This document shows, one piece after another, positions 1-8,710 of a DNA stretch of 64,000 bases; position 1 is the first letter of the stretch, and each line of letters begins with the position of its first letter. The notes beneath the pieces are model-generated. The model saw nothing but the letters and a program-made list of their open reading frames with translations. It was not told the origin of the DNA and searched no databases. This stretch comes from Beggiatoa leptomitoformis (GTDB lineage: Bacteria > Pseudomonadota > Gammaproteobacteria > Beggiatoales > Beggiatoaceae): NCBI RefSeq assembly GCF_001305575.3, contig NZ_CP012373.2, positions 3,982,799 through 4,046,798 of the forward strand, in the 5' to 3' direction. The position numbers and the translations under genes were made by a program.

Positions 1-2
1 GT

Positions 3-134
3 TTGTCACTATCAGGCTGGCAAGAAACCACAGAAATACAAACACTATTGCCCTTACTGCCCGTTGTATTTTGGGCAAGTGTGGCAGGATTACTGATAAT
101 TATGTTACGGATTTATCGCCAACCTGCTAGATAA
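3..134 (+). CDS. C-terminal end of an unidentified membrane protein (partial)
   Basis: An open frame enters from the left edge and stops with TAA at 132-134. It gives about 43 residues with a hydrophobic stretch (LLPLLPVVFWASVAGLLIIM) followed by the basic tail LRIYRQPAR, which looks like a last membrane helix with a positive cytoplasmic end. The other two forward frames give no membrane-like pattern. Too little is present to name the family. It lies about 100 bases upstream of ftsW on the same strand. Confidence 0.5.
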   Translation: MSLSGWQETTEIQTLLPLLPVVFWASVAGLLIIMLRIYRQPAR

Positions 135-232
135 ACACCTGCTTTTTAATTAAAAACCGTTTGAATTAGCTGATTTAAACAATGTATTTATCTCCTTTTA
201 ATCGCTTAAGAAAATAAAAACCAAAGCAACCT

Positions 233-1363
233 ATGGCACGGCTTCAACCCCATCATTTTCAATATGATAACCCACTTATTTTAAGCAGTACTGCCTTGCT
301 TTTGCTGGGATTACTGATGGTTGCATCGACATCGATTAATATCGCTGTCATGCAATTTAACGAACCGCTATATTTTTTCTGGCGACAACTGGTTTATATC
401 ATAATTGCCTTAATTCTAACGGTAATAACGATACAAATTCCCTTAAAATGGTGGCAAACAACCAGTATTCCGCTTTTATTTTCAGGAATGCTCATGTTAT
501 TACTGGTTGTGATTCCCGGTATTGGTCATGAAGTGAATGGCAGTATGCGCTGGTTTAGTCTAGGCTTTATGAGTATTCAACCCTCTGAACCAATGAAATT
601 ATTTATGATTTTATTCGTTTCAGGCTATTTAATCCGTCGTAGTCACGAGGTGCAAGAATCGCTTAGCGGCTTTGTAAAACCGATGGCAATTGTTTGTATT
701 ATTACAGGTTTATTACTGCTTGAACCTGACTATGGCGCGACAGTCGTCTTGTTTGGAACAGTGCTTGGCATGTTATTTCTAGCAGGCGTTCCGTTACGCC
801 AATTTACCTCATGGATTGTAGTTGTATCCTTTGCCCTTGTATTATTAATGATTATTGCACCCTATCGTATTCAACGGCTCACCAGCTTTATGAATCCGTG
901 GGCCGACCCTTTTGATAAGGGTTTTCAACTGGTACAAGCACTTATTGCGATTGGGCGCGGTGAACTTTTTGGTGTGGGATTAGGTCTAAGTGTGCAGAAA
1001 CTCACCTACCTACCTGAAGCACATACCGATTTTTTATTCGCCATTTTGGCTGAAGAGTTTGGTTTATTTGGCGTATTAATCGTGATTGGTTTATTTGTAT
1101 TCCTCATTCATCGCACCTTTGCAATTGCACTAAATGCAGAACGGCATGGAATGTACTACGCAGCCTATATTGCGTATGGAATTGGCTTATGTTTTGCGAT
1201 TCAAACCAGTATCAGCATGGGGGTAAATTTGGGTTTATTGCCAACCAAAGGGTTAACGCTACCGTTAATGAGCTATGGGGGGTCTAGCATGATAGTCAAT
1301 TGCATGATGTTGGGGTTTTTGCTACGAATTGATTATGAAGCGAAACGACTCAAATTTTCCTAG
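233..1363 (+). CDS. ftsW: FtsW, septal peptidoglycan glycosyltransferase (SEDS family)
   Basis: SEDS-family integral membrane protein that polymerises lipid II into septal glycan with its partner PBP3 (FtsI). The 376-residue product has about ten hydrophobic segments and the family landmarks in order: GSMRWFSLGFMSIQPSEPMK (about residue 105), LLEPDYGATVV (about 162), NPWADPFDKGFQLVQA (about 222), the extracellular loop SVQKLTYLPEAHTDF, and NLGLLPTKGLTLPLMSYGGS near the C terminus. The PEAHTDF loop and NPWADPF favour FtsW over RodA. Length is slightly below the usual 380-415 because the cytoplasmic N terminus is short. Its neighbours are not the division and cell-wall (dcw) genes that normally flank ftsW; gspC follows after 30 bases. 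Confidence 0.92.
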   Translation: MARLQPHHFQYDNPLILSSTALLLLGLLMVASTSINIAVMQFNEPLYFFWRQLVYIIIALILTVITIQIPLKWWQTTSIPLLFSGMLMLLLVVIPGIGHEVNGSMRWFSLGFMSIQPSEPMKLFMILFVSGYLIRRSHEVQESLSGFVKPMAIVCIITGLLLLEPDYGATVVLFGTVLGMLFLAGVPLRQFTSWIVVVSFALVLLMIIAPYRIQRLTSFMNPWADPFDKGFQLVQALIAIGRGELFGVGLGLSVQKLTYLPEAHTDFLFAILAEEFGLFGVLIVIGLFVFLIHRTFAIALNAERHGMYYAAYIAYGIGLCFAIQTSISMGVNLGLLPTKGLTLPLMSYGGSSMIVNCMMLGFLLRIDYEAKRLKFS

Positions 1364-1393
1364 TTTTTAAACAGATTATTTAAGGTTTTCCGC

Positions 1394-2320
1394 ATGACCA
1401 AAACGTTATTTCCTGCCTTTTCTTTCCTCCTGTCGCCACGCCTAGCAGTGATAGTAAACTTAATTCTATCTGCCATTATTGGTTATGCAGTGGTACAACT
1501 GGCTCTCTATTTAATTGATAAACAAACGATTAAAACATTGCCCATTCCACGCATGGCAATGACAACGACAACATCACCTGTCAAACCGCAGCCCTTATCT
1601 GTAGAACCCTTGTCTGGTCTGTTTGGACAATTGGTTATGACCGAACAACCCGCATTAAATACAACGCCACCCGATACCCCCTTAAATTTGAAACTGCATG
1701 GAATTTATTTTAACGATGAAAATCCGCAATTATCCTACGCCATGATTGCAACGCCTGATAAAGCAGATAAAACAGGACATTATAAAATAGATGAAGTATT
1801 GCCTTCAGGGGTGACTTTACATCAAATTCATGCAAAATACGTTATCTTAATGCGCAATGGACGCTATGAAACCTTAAGATTATTAAATAGTTCTACCGAT
1901 AACAAAATAATAACACCCAGTAACAGCAATAACACAACCGTTATTTCCCCGCCACCATTACCCACAACCACCACAACCGACAATAGCAGTAATACCCTTT
2001 CGCCTGAAAAATTATTAGGTGGGTATCAACAACAATTAAAAACCAATCCTGCCGCATTGATGAAATTGGTTAAAGCCATTCCTGCATACGATAACGGACA
2101 ATTTATCGGTTTACGCTTAAAACCGGGCGATGATGCCAATGTTTTTGAAAAGTTTGGTTTACAAATGGGCGATGTTTTAACCGAAGTTAATGGAACAGTT
2201 TTAGATTCGCCCCTAACAGGACTGGGTTTAATGCAACAATTAGCAACGGTTGACCAAATAGCCATTAAAGTGTTGCGCAATGGACAACCCGTTGATTTAT
2301 CCTTTCGAATAGAACCATGA
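1394..2320 (+). CDS. gspC: GspC-like type II secretion inner-membrane protein
   Basis: GspC is the bitopic inner-membrane protein that links the type II secretion platform to the secretin GspD. The 308-residue product has a short cytoplasmic N terminus and one membrane helix (about residues 17-41). A Pro/Thr-rich linker leads to the homology region (about 70-160: SGLFGQL, LKLHGIYF, YKIDEVLPSGVTL). A Thr/Asn/Pro-rich linker (about 165-200) then precedes a C-terminal PDZ-like domain (about 205-308: GLRLKPGD, FGLQMGDVLTEVNG, VLRNGQPVDLSF). This order is the GspC architecture. No other gsp gene is in the window, so the rest of the secretion machinery must be encoded elsewhere. Repeat and IS debris follow at once. 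Confidence 0.85.
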   Translation: MTKTLFPAFSFLLSPRLAVIVNLILSAIIGYAVVQLALYLIDKQTIKTLPIPRMAMTTTTSPVKPQPLSVEPLSGLFGQLVMTEQPALNTTPPDTPLNLKLHGIYFNDENPQLSYAMIATPDKADKTGHYKIDEVLPSGVTLHQIHAKYVILMRNGRYETLRLLNSSTDNKIITPSNSNNTTVISPPPLPTTTTTDNSSNTLSPEKLLGGYQQQLKTNPAALMKLVKAIPAYDNGQFIGLRLKPGDDANVFEKFGLQMGDVLTEVNGTVLDSPLTGLGLMQQLATVDQIAIKVLRNGQPVDLSFRIEP

Positions 2321-2324
2321 GAAA

Positions 2325-2358
2325 AATTGTCTGAACCAGAATTTACCGAATTACTGGG
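2325..2358. repeat. degenerate half-copy of the TCTGAATCAGGA palindromic repeat
   Basis: The bases just after gspC read TTGTCTGAACCAGAATTTACC, the left arm of the palindromic family described at 51185-51340, with several changes. No matching right arm is seen here. Confidence 0.5.
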
Positions 2359-2399
2359 CTAAGCTCAGCTTACACTTTACGCGGCGCACCGAATATAGA

Positions 2400-3222
2400 A
2401 CCGATTTGAAGTCTTTAAAAAGAAGCGAGCCGTTTAATCAGAAGTCTGATAAAAAACAGTTTGAGTTTAGCATTAGCATTCTCAAGAGTCCGTTCAAAGT
2501 TCTTAACCAACGACCTACATCGCTCTACCCAAGCATTAGAACGTTCTCTTGCTTTAACGGGCTCAAAGCCTGTTTTACCTTGCGCTAACTTTTCTTGCTT
2601 AGAGGGGCTCAAACTCGTTTTTATCCATAATTTCAGGATAAATCCTAACTCTTCCAAAATACGTTCTGAGTCATAGCCATTGTCTAAGAGAATTGTCGTT
2701 TCAGGCGCATCTAAGGGCCTATCCGAACATCTCAATCAAACCGACATCATCACTGATATTGGCTTTTGTTCAATGTGTAAACAAAGGAAATAAACTATCC
2801 ACGGCTAAATGTCTTTTAATACCATCAGTGGCTTTGTAAAAGCAAAAGCCCTCACTTTGACAGCTCGCGAGACAGGTATTTTTCACCGCTTGGGAATCCA
2901 CCCTAATCAGGTTTGCGTGCGGTGGTTTTCATGTAAGCGCGCCATTGGCCATTGTTTGTAATGCCAATAGACTGTTGAATACGGTGGGAAGTCTTTGGGA
3001 AGGTCGACCCAATGACAGCCATTTTTGAGCTGAAAGCATGGCATCAAACAGAAGGCGATTGTCCCATTTCTGAGAACAGGTTTGCTTTTTCTTGGGTAAT
3101 CATTTAATAGGAATTCAATGACTGCCCACTCTGCATCATTCAGACTACTTGAATAAGAACTCATTTTGCTTGGATTCTGTTTTGTTTATCTTTATACATT
3201 TGATACTAGACTTCAAATCGGT
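2400..3222 (-). mobile_element. decayed IS5-family insertion sequence
   Basis: A perfect 15-base terminal inverted repeat, ACCGATTTGAAGTCT, lies at 2400-2414 and as its complement at 3208-3222. It encloses about 820 bases, the usual size of small IS5-family elements. Inside, on the minus strand, are broken pieces of an IS5-type DDE transposase. No target duplication could be recognised outside the repeats. The element sits between gspC and a block of small unknown genes. Confidence 0.85.
2415..3164 (-). pseudogene. IS5-family transposase, disrupted
   Basis: Reading leftwards, the N-terminal part (3164-2907) contains SSLNDAEWAVIEFLL and PPYSTVYWHYKQW, typical of IS5-family N termini. A middle stretch (about 2905-2740) reads VDSQAVKNTC, with the first catalytic Asp, then KATDGIKRHLAVDSL and TKANISDDVGLIEMF, but contains an in-frame TGA and TAG. 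The C-terminal part (2735-2415) contains TTILLDNGYDSE and ERSNAWVERCRSLVKNFERT, with the DDE-type C-terminal block. At least one frame change and two stops separate the parts, so no functional transposase is made. Confidence 0.88.
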
Positions 3223-3281
3223 ATCTACAAAAGATATTGATAAACCCAGCACTACGCAAAGTGGTCGGCTGGAGCACCAAG

Positions 3282-3566
3282 TTAGGAAATAAACTTGGTA
3301 AGTTTTTCTGCTATTCTATCTGAGAGGGACTCTTGGCTATTAATATTCTTTAAAACTTCCATAAACCTTTCAGAGTCAGTTTTTTGGTACATGTATTGAA
3401 CATCAATATTTCCGTTTTTGGCATCTTGGTATCCTCTATTGTATGCCTCCTTGATTCTTTTGGTACCAGGAAGAAAGAACATGCCAAATTTTTGTTTCCC
3501 ATTTTTGGCATCATTATAGCCATTCATATACCAAACAGCGGGATCATGTGAGTCAAGGAAATTCAT
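3282..3566 (-). CDS. small protein with two GYxDAKNG motifs, unknown function
   Basis: Not recognised. The 94-residue product is soluble, with no signal peptide or membrane helix. It contains two copies of a short motif, GYNDAKNGKQ (about residue 17) and GYQDAKNGNI (about 45), separated by KFGMFFLPGTKRIKEAYNR, so it may be two helical hairpins related by internal duplication. A good ribosome binding site (AGGAGAG, 5 bases upstream) supports the ATG at 3566. It is the last of three minus-strand small genes lying between the IS5 remnant and the flotillin gene. Confidence 0.6.
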   Translation of the reverse strand: MNFLDSHDPAVWYMNGYNDAKNGKQKFGMFFLPGTKRIKEAYNRGYQDAKNGNIDVQYMYQKTDSERFMEVLKNINSQESLSDRIAEKLTKFIS

Positions 3567-3605
3567 GCTACTCTCCTAATGTTCTGTTCCAGAGTTAAAA
3601 AAATA

Positions 3606-3920
3606 CTAAAACTTTCTTCCATATTGCTGCTCTACTTCTCGAATAGTATGGTACATATCAGGAGGAGAATCATTTTCGAATCGCTTTTCATAAGCTAAAA
3701 AAACTTTCTTCTCAGCAGAAGAAAACTTTTTCCGTATAGACTCAGGTGGAAACTCATCAAAGTCATGATATTTTGCTATTTCTTTTCCCGCTCTAGTAAT
3801 ATCTATAAAATTCATTGTGCTAGTTTGGCTAGCATCTGGAAAATTAGTTTTAAAAGTTTGGATATCTTTTCTAAATTTAAGATCAGAAAAAACACCCGAA
3901 AAGAGGGAAAAAATACCCAT
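3606..3920 (-). CDS. small protein of unknown function, paralogue of its upstream neighbour
   Basis: Not recognised. It has 104 residues, mildly hydrophobic at the N terminus (MGIFSLFSGVFSD) and otherwise charged. The C terminus SPPDMYHTIREVEQQYGRKF resembles NPPDISRHILYLERKYECNI of the next gene upstream, and SSAEKKVFLAYEKRF resembles LSEVELFVFKHYCAYM there, in the same order. The two therefore look like diverged members of one family. AAGGGG lies 8 bases before the ATG. Composition is more AT-rich than the housekeeping genes, consistent with acquired DNA. Confidence 0.6.
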   Translation of the reverse strand: MGIFSLFSGVFSDLKFRKDIQTFKTNFPDASQTSTMNFIDITRAGKEIAKYHDFDEFPPESIRKKFSSAEKKVFLAYEKRFENDSPPDMYHTIREVEQQYGRKF

Positions 3921-3952
3921 GTTTTATCCCCTTATATCATCTGGTTTTCGGT

Positions 3953-4339
3953 TTATTTTAGTATATTACATTCATATTTACGTTCCAGATATAAAATATG
4001 CCTGCTAATATCGGGTGGATTTCCTTTATCAAAGGTAACGAACCTATCAGAGTTAAGCATATATGCACAGTAATGTTTAAATACAAAAAGTTCTACTTCA
4101 GAGAGATTCTGCCAAGGAATAGTTTTATATACACTAAAGTGGTGTTTTATTTCTATAATGCGCCCAGCTTGTAAGATATTTAAAAACCTCATTGCATCCT
4201 CATGCTCTGCATATGAATATTGAAGATAGAATGGCTGTAAGTCAAAAGAATACCCAACAGCTTTAAATGTTTTGTAGATGGCAGAAATTGCATCATAAGC
4301 CTCTTTTAGGGCATTATAAAGAACATAAGTATCTGGCAT
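3953..4339 (-). CDS. small protein of unknown function, paralogue of its downstream neighbour
   Basis: Not recognised. The 128-residue product has no signal peptide. Its C-terminal half shares a motif order with the 104-residue neighbour: acidic Ser/Glu, VF, aromatic Tyr, then NPPDISRHILYLERKY at the end. The N-terminal half (MPDTYVLYNALKEAYDAISA) is predicted helical. It leads the three-gene minus-strand group. The ribosome binding site is weak. Role unknown; small paired proteins beside IS debris are often accessory (defence, toxin or immunity), but no motif here proves that. Confidence 0.55.
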   Translation of the reverse strand: MPDTYVLYNALKEAYDAISAIYKTFKAVGYSFDLQPFYLQYSYAEHEDAMRFLNILQAGRIIEIKHHFSVYKTIPWQNLSEVELFVFKHYCAYMLNSDRFVTFDKGNPPDISRHILYLERKYECNILK

Positions 4340-4467
4340 ATTTCTCTAAATCCATGACGCAAAAATAAAAACCGACCTGAGCTTTGTCGCTCTTTAATAT
4401 CAAAATATTTTTATCCCACTACACCATCTGATTTTCTTTTCATTTTAGTGTACTACATTAATACTAA

Positions 4468-4580
4468 AAGACAAGAAAATTAATTGCTTTTAAATTCTGG
4501 TAATTGTGTTAATTCTGAAAATCCTGATTCAGACAATCTTTAATAAATTGTCCGATAAATCCTAATTCAGACAGTCTTTA
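4468..4580. repeat. TCTGAATCAGGA-family repeat, right-arm form, duplicated end
   Basis: The stretch carries AATTCTGAAAATCCTGATT followed by CAGACAATCTTTAA, then a second shorter end TCCTAATTCAGACAGTCTTT. Both are right arms of the palindromic family best seen at 51185-51340. It lies just upstream of the flotillin gene and ends about 24 bases before its start codon. Confidence 0.65.
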
Positions 4581-4603
4581 ATTTCAAATAAGGAGAAAAA
4601 TAG

Positions 4604-6868
4604 ATGTCCTTATCCATTGGTCTTGTTTTAACAACGATTTTACTTTTAGCCCTTATTATTTTTGGCGTGTTATTCCTTATTTTTCACTTTTTTAAGAAAG
4701 TAGAACAAGGAAAGGCTCTCATCGTCAACACCATGAAATCCGAACCGATTGTCACTTTTACAGGACGCATGGTTTTACCCGTTGTGCATAAAGCTGAAAT
4801 AATGGATATTTCTTTAAAAACCATAGAAATAGACCGGCGCGGGCGTGAAGGTTTAATTTGTAAAGACAATATTCGCGCTGATATTAAAGTCACTTTCTTT
4901 GTTCGCGTGAATAAAACCCCTGAAGATGTGTTGCGCGTTGCCCAATCCATCGGTTGCGCACGCGCATCTGACCAAAAAACCCTAGAAGAATTATTTATTG
5001 CCAAATTCTCCGAAGCTCTCAAAACGGTTGGTAAACAACTGGATTTTGAAGATTTATATAAAGAGCGGGATTCTTTTCGCGACAAAATTATCGAACTTAT
5101 CGGCACGCACTTAAATGGCTACGTCTTAGAAGATGCGGCCATTGACTATCTTGAACAAACCCCGTTAACGGATTTAGACCCTAGTAATATCCTTGATTCA
5201 CAAGGGATACGCAAAATTACTGAACTAACGGCAAATCAAAATGTCCTGACCAATGAATTTAAAAATCAGGAAAAAATGAAAATCACCAAACAAAATGTCG
5301 AAGCCAAAGAAGCCATTTTAGAATTAGAACGACAACAAGCCGATGCTGAAGCACGCCAAACCCGCGAAATTCAAAATGTTCGCGACCGTGAACAAGCAGA
5401 AATGACCACCATCGCCGAACAAGAACGCTTGCGCGCCGAAACCGCCCGCAAACACACAGAAGAACAATTAGCGATTCAGGAAGAAAATAAGCAACGAGAA
5501 ATAGAAGTTGCGGGACAAAATCGCTTGCGGGTGGTGAGTATTGAAGCAGAACGGGTAAAACTTGCGCAAGAACAAGAGATTGTTGGTCGTGAACGAGAAA
5601 TAGAATTACAACGCATAGAAAAAGAAAAAGCCTTAGAGGAACAACGGCGCGACATTGCCCACGTTATCCGTGAGCGTGTTGCCGTAGAAAAAACCGTTGC
5701 AGAAGAAGAAGAACGCACTAAAGAGTTGCGGGTTTTAGCCGAAGCGAATCGCCAAAAACAAGTCAAAATTATCAATGCAGAAGCGATTGCCCAAGAGGTA
5801 TTAGTGACGGATATTAAAGCGGCTGAAGCCTCACATGAAGCTGCAAAGTTTAAAGCCTTAGAAAAAATCACCCTTGCTGATGCCGAGCGGGATACAGCGG
5901 ATAAACTGGCAATGGCAAAAATACGTTTAGCTGAAGGCGTTCAAGCAGAACAAGCCGCTTCTGGGCTGGCGAATGTGAAGGTAAAAGAGGCTAATGCGTT
6001 GGCGATTGAACGCGAGGGCGTTGCACAGGCAAAAGCCTTGTTAGAAAGATTGCAGGCTGAGGCAACGGGCGAAGAACAGAAAGGACTAGCGCAAACGCGA
6101 GTCAGAGATGCGCAAATCGTATTAATTGAAAAAGATGGCGCGGCGCAAGCAAAGGCTTTATTAGACAAGTTGCAAGCCGAAGCGTCTGGTGATGAACAAA
6201 AAGGCTTATCACAAGCGCGGGTAAAAGAGGCAATGGCGAGCGCGTCAGAAAAACAAGGCATGGTAGAGGTTAAAATTAAAGAAGCAGACGCACAAGCCAT
6301 TGAGAAATTAGGGATTGCAGAAGCAAAAGCCTTGCAAGAACATTTATTAGCAGAAGCGACAGGCTTGGCGGAAAAATTCAAGTCATTAGATGCGTTAAGT
6401 GAAACGGGCAAGGTACACGAAGAATTCCGCCTACGGATGGAGCAACAGTTACAGGTGGAAAAATTGCGTATGGATGCGCAAAAAGTCACGGCTGAAATGC
6501 AAGCGGCTGTGTTAGGCGAGGCGTTAAAAACCGCTAAAATTGATATTATCGGCGGAGATAGTCGCTTTTTTGAGCAAATTATCAGCGCGACTTCTATGGC
6601 AAAAGCAGTTGATGGTTTTGTAGAAAACAGCCAAACCACGCAGCAGTTGTTTAAAAATTATCTTGCTGAAAATGCGCAAGGGGATTTAACAGTGGATTTA
6701 AAGGCGATTTTAAGTAATCCTGCGTTTTCCTCACAAGATTTACAAAATTTAAGTCTTGCCGCTTTTTTAAGTAAATTAATCTCTCACAGTTCGCCAGAAC
6801 AACAGGGGAAATTAACACATTTGTTACAAGCAGTTAAAAAAATGGGTGTGGGTGAAACGCATTTGTAA
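4604..6868 (+). CDS. flotillin-like SPFH/band 7 membrane scaffold protein
   Basis: Flotillins assemble into large membrane-bound cages that organise membrane microdomains. The 754-residue product starts with one membrane helix (about 5-30). An SPFH domain follows (about 33-200: GKALIVNTM, IEIDRRGREGLICKDNIRAD, LEDAAIDYLEQTPL). The next roughly 380 residues are a charged Ala/Glu/Lys/Gln-rich coiled coil (about 215-595), and the C-terminal tail is more hydrophobic. Residues about 455-590 hold three related copies of a 40-57-residue unit, recognisable as AKALLERLQAEATG, AKALLDKLQAEASG and AKALQEHLLAEATG. AAGGAGA 8 bases before the ATG fixes the start. It stands alone; the NfeD-type partner often seen with flotillins is not adjacent. 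Confidence 0.88.
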   Translation: MSLSIGLVLTTILLLALIIFGVLFLIFHFFKKVEQGKALIVNTMKSEPIVTFTGRMVLPVVHKAEIMDISLKTIEIDRRGREGLICKDNIRADIKVTFFVRVNKTPEDVLRVAQSIGCARASDQKTLEELFIAKFSEALKTVGKQLDFEDLYKERDSFRDKIIELIGTHLNGYVLEDAAIDYLEQTPLTDLDPSNILDSQGIRKITELTANQNVLTNEFKNQEKMKITKQNVEAKEAILELERQQADAEARQTREIQNVRDREQAEMTTIAEQERLRAETARKHTEEQLAIQEENKQREIEVAGQNRLRVVSIEAERVKLAQEQEIVGREREIELQRIEKEKALEEQRRDIAHVIRERVAVEKTVAEEEERTKELRVLAEANRQKQVKIINAEAIAQEVLVTDIKAAEASHEAAKFKALEKITLADAERDTADKLAMAKIRLAEGVQAEQAASGLANVKVKEANALAIEREGVAQAKALLERLQAEATGEEQKGLAQTRVRDAQIVLIEKDGAAQAKALLDKLQAEASGDEQKGLSQARVKEAMASASEKQGMVEVKIKEADAQAIEKLGIAEAKALQEHLLAEATGLAEKFKSLDALSETGKVHEEFRLRMEQQLQVEKLRMDAQKVTAEMQAAVLGEALKTAKIDIIGGDSRFFEQIISATSMAKAVDGFVENSQTTQQLFKNYLAENAQGDLTVDLKAILSNPAFSSQDLQNLSLAAFLSKLISHSSPEQQGKLTHLLQAVKKMGVGETHL

Positions 6869-6878
6869 GGATTAAGAA

Positions 6879-6996
6879 ACGGTCTGAATCAGGATTTTCA
6901 GAATTGACCGAATACCCAGAATTTGAAAGTATTGATTTTCTTGCCTTTAATTTTGGTTGTTCGGCAAGTTCTGATTTAGACAATGATTTAGACAAT
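6879..6996. repeat. TCTGAATCAGGA-family palindromic repeat, diverged
   Basis: The left arm GGTCTGAATCAGGATTTTCA starts just after the flotillin stop codon. The right side keeps TTCTGATTTAGACAATG and a second GATTTAGACAATAC. The arms are inverted relative to each other but have diverged. The copy fills most of the gap between the flotillin and mmsA genes. Confidence 0.65.
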
Positions 6997-7033
6997 ACCA
7001 GTACCATCAAACTTAATAAATAGCCTGATAATT

Positions 7034-8548
7034 ATGAATAAAATAACAGAAAGAACGCTTTACCATTATATTAATGGGGAAAAAGTGGGCGGGACAAGCG
7101 GACGGTTGGGCGATATTTTTAATCCTGCAACAGGGGAGATTTGTGCAAAAGTTCCTTTAGCAAATAAAGCAGATGTGCAACAAGCAGTTCAGGCAGCGGC
7201 AGCCGCATTACCCACGTGGGCAAGTACACCGCCGTTACAACGAGCGCGTATTTTGATGAATTTTCGGGCATTAGTGCTACAACATCAAGATGAAATTATT
7301 ACGGTTATGTCTCAGGAACATGGGAAAACCTTGCCCGATTCTTTAGGCGATTTAACACGTGGTTTAGAAGTTGTCGAGTTTGCGATGGGAATTCCGCAGT
7401 TGTTGAAGGGGGATTTTTCCGAAAATGTGGCAAATGCGGTAGATAGTTATGCTATTCGTCAACCTGTTGGGGTTTGTGTGGGGATTACGCCATTTAATTT
7501 TCCCGCGATGGTACCGCTATGGATGTTTCCAATTGCGCTTGCTTGTGGCAATACCTTTGTGTTGAAGCCTTCGGAAAAAGTTCCCTCTACTAGCTTGTTA
7601 TTAGCTGAGTTATTGACAAAAGCAGGGTTGCCAAAAGGGGTTTTTAATGTGGTGAATGGTGAAAAAGAAGCCGTTGACACGTTATTAACTGCACCAGATG
7701 TTGCCGCGATTAGTTTTGTTGGTTCAACACTGGTTGGTGAGTATATTTATAAAGTGGGTTGTGAACAGGGTAAACGGGTGCAAGCCTTGTGTGGGGCAAA
7801 GAATCATTTGGTTGTTATGCCTGATGCGGATATGAATCAGGTAGTGGATGCTATTATTGGCGCGGCGTATGGGTCGGCAGGGGAACGTTGTATGGCGATT
7901 TCTGTCGTTGTGCCTGTGGGAGAGGAAACGGCGCAACGCTTACGGGAATGTTTGATTCCGCGTATTCGTGCTTTAAAAATAGGGGGATATACGGATGAAA
8001 AGGCTGAAATGGGTCCGTTGATTACGATGCAACATTTACAAAAAGTAAAAAGCTATGTTGCGTTAGGTGTGGATGAGGGCGCGGAATTGGTCATTGATGG
8101 GCGCGATGTGCAGGTTGTTGGTGGGGAAAAAGGGTTCTTTTTGGGCGGTTGTCTGTTTGATCATGTGACGGCAAACATGCGGATTTATAAAGAAGAAATT
8201 TTTGGTCCTGTATTGGCGTTGGTGCGGGTTGAGAGTTATGGGGAAGCTGTGCAATTGGTGAATGCGCATGAGTATGGTAATGGCGCAGCTATTTTTACTC
8301 GTGATGGTGATTGTGCGCGGAATTTTACCCATACGGTAAATATTGGCATGGTTGGGGTAAACGTACCTATTCCTGTTCCTGTCGCTTATAACAGTTTTGG
8401 CGGTTGGAAACGGTCTTTATTTGGTGATCATGCGATTCATGGGACGGAAGGGGTGCATTTTTATACGCGCTTAAAAACGATTACGACACGGTGGACAACA
8501 GGAATACGGGGTGCGCAATTTCATTTTAAAGGGGGGAGTGAGCATTAA
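7034..8548 (+). CDS. mmsA: CoA-acylating methylmalonate-semialdehyde dehydrogenase
   Basis: This aldehyde dehydrogenase converts (methyl)malonate semialdehyde plus CoA and NAD+ to propionyl-CoA or acetyl-CoA in valine, beta-alanine and inositol breakdown. The 504-residue length matches MmsA/IolA. Visible features are the N-terminal HYINGEKVGGTSGR, the cofactor-site stretch ITPFNFPAMVPLWMFPIALA, KPSEKVPS, the glycine motif FVGSTLVGEYIY, and the catalytic Cys286 in GSAGERCMAIS. Arg285 next to the nucleophile, together with the early PFNFPAMVP signature, separates this branch from ordinary aldehyde dehydrogenases. It has no pathway partner next to it. A hairpin lies about 90 bases past the stop. 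Confidence 0.93.
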   Translation: MNKITERTLYHYINGEKVGGTSGRLGDIFNPATGEICAKVPLANKADVQQAVQAAAAALPTWASTPPLQRARILMNFRALVLQHQDEIITVMSQEHGKTLPDSLGDLTRGLEVVEFAMGIPQLLKGDFSENVANAVDSYAIRQPVGVCVGITPFNFPAMVPLWMFPIALACGNTFVLKPSEKVPSTSLLLAELLTKAGLPKGVFNVVNGEKEAVDTLLTAPDVAAISFVGSTLVGEYIYKVGCEQGKRVQALCGAKNHLVVMPDADMNQVVDAIIGAAYGSAGERCMAISVVVPVGEETAQRLRECLIPRIRALKIGGYTDEKAEMGPLITMQHLQKVKSYVALGVDEGAELVIDGRDVQVVGGEKGFFLGGCLFDHVTANMRIYKEEIFGPVLALVRVESYGEAVQLVNAHEYGNGAAIFTRDGDCARNFTHTVNIGMVGVNVPIPVPVAYNSFGGWKRSLFGDHAIHGTEGVHFYTRLKTITTRWTTGIRGAQFHFKGGSEH

Positions 8549-8636
8549 ATTGTTAATGGGGCTTTATTTATGTTGTTTTTTTATGCCGTTAAACTTTTAA
8601 TGTTCTGATTGATTCGCTTCTTTAGCAAAAATACAA

Positions 8637-8669
8637 ACGGATACTACCGTTTTGAACGGTGTTATCCGT
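8637..8669. terminator. ACGGATA...TATCCGT hairpin after mmsA
   Basis: ACGGATA and CCGTT pair with AACGG and TATCCGT around a TTG loop, with small internal mismatches, followed by GTTATTTTTAC. It sits between mmsA and a convergent gene, as expected of a bidirectional terminator. It is one of at least six similar hairpins in the window. Confidence 0.65.
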
Positions 8670-8710
8670 GTTATTTTTACAAGGGGGATTATTTAATCCT
8701 TCTATAATTT

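Noticed and set aside
5941-6639. 232-codon open frame on the minus strand inside the flotillin gene
   Set aside because: It is antisense to an Ala/Glu-rich coiled coil, which yields long stop-free Ser/Cys-rich shadows. No binding site or family resemblance.
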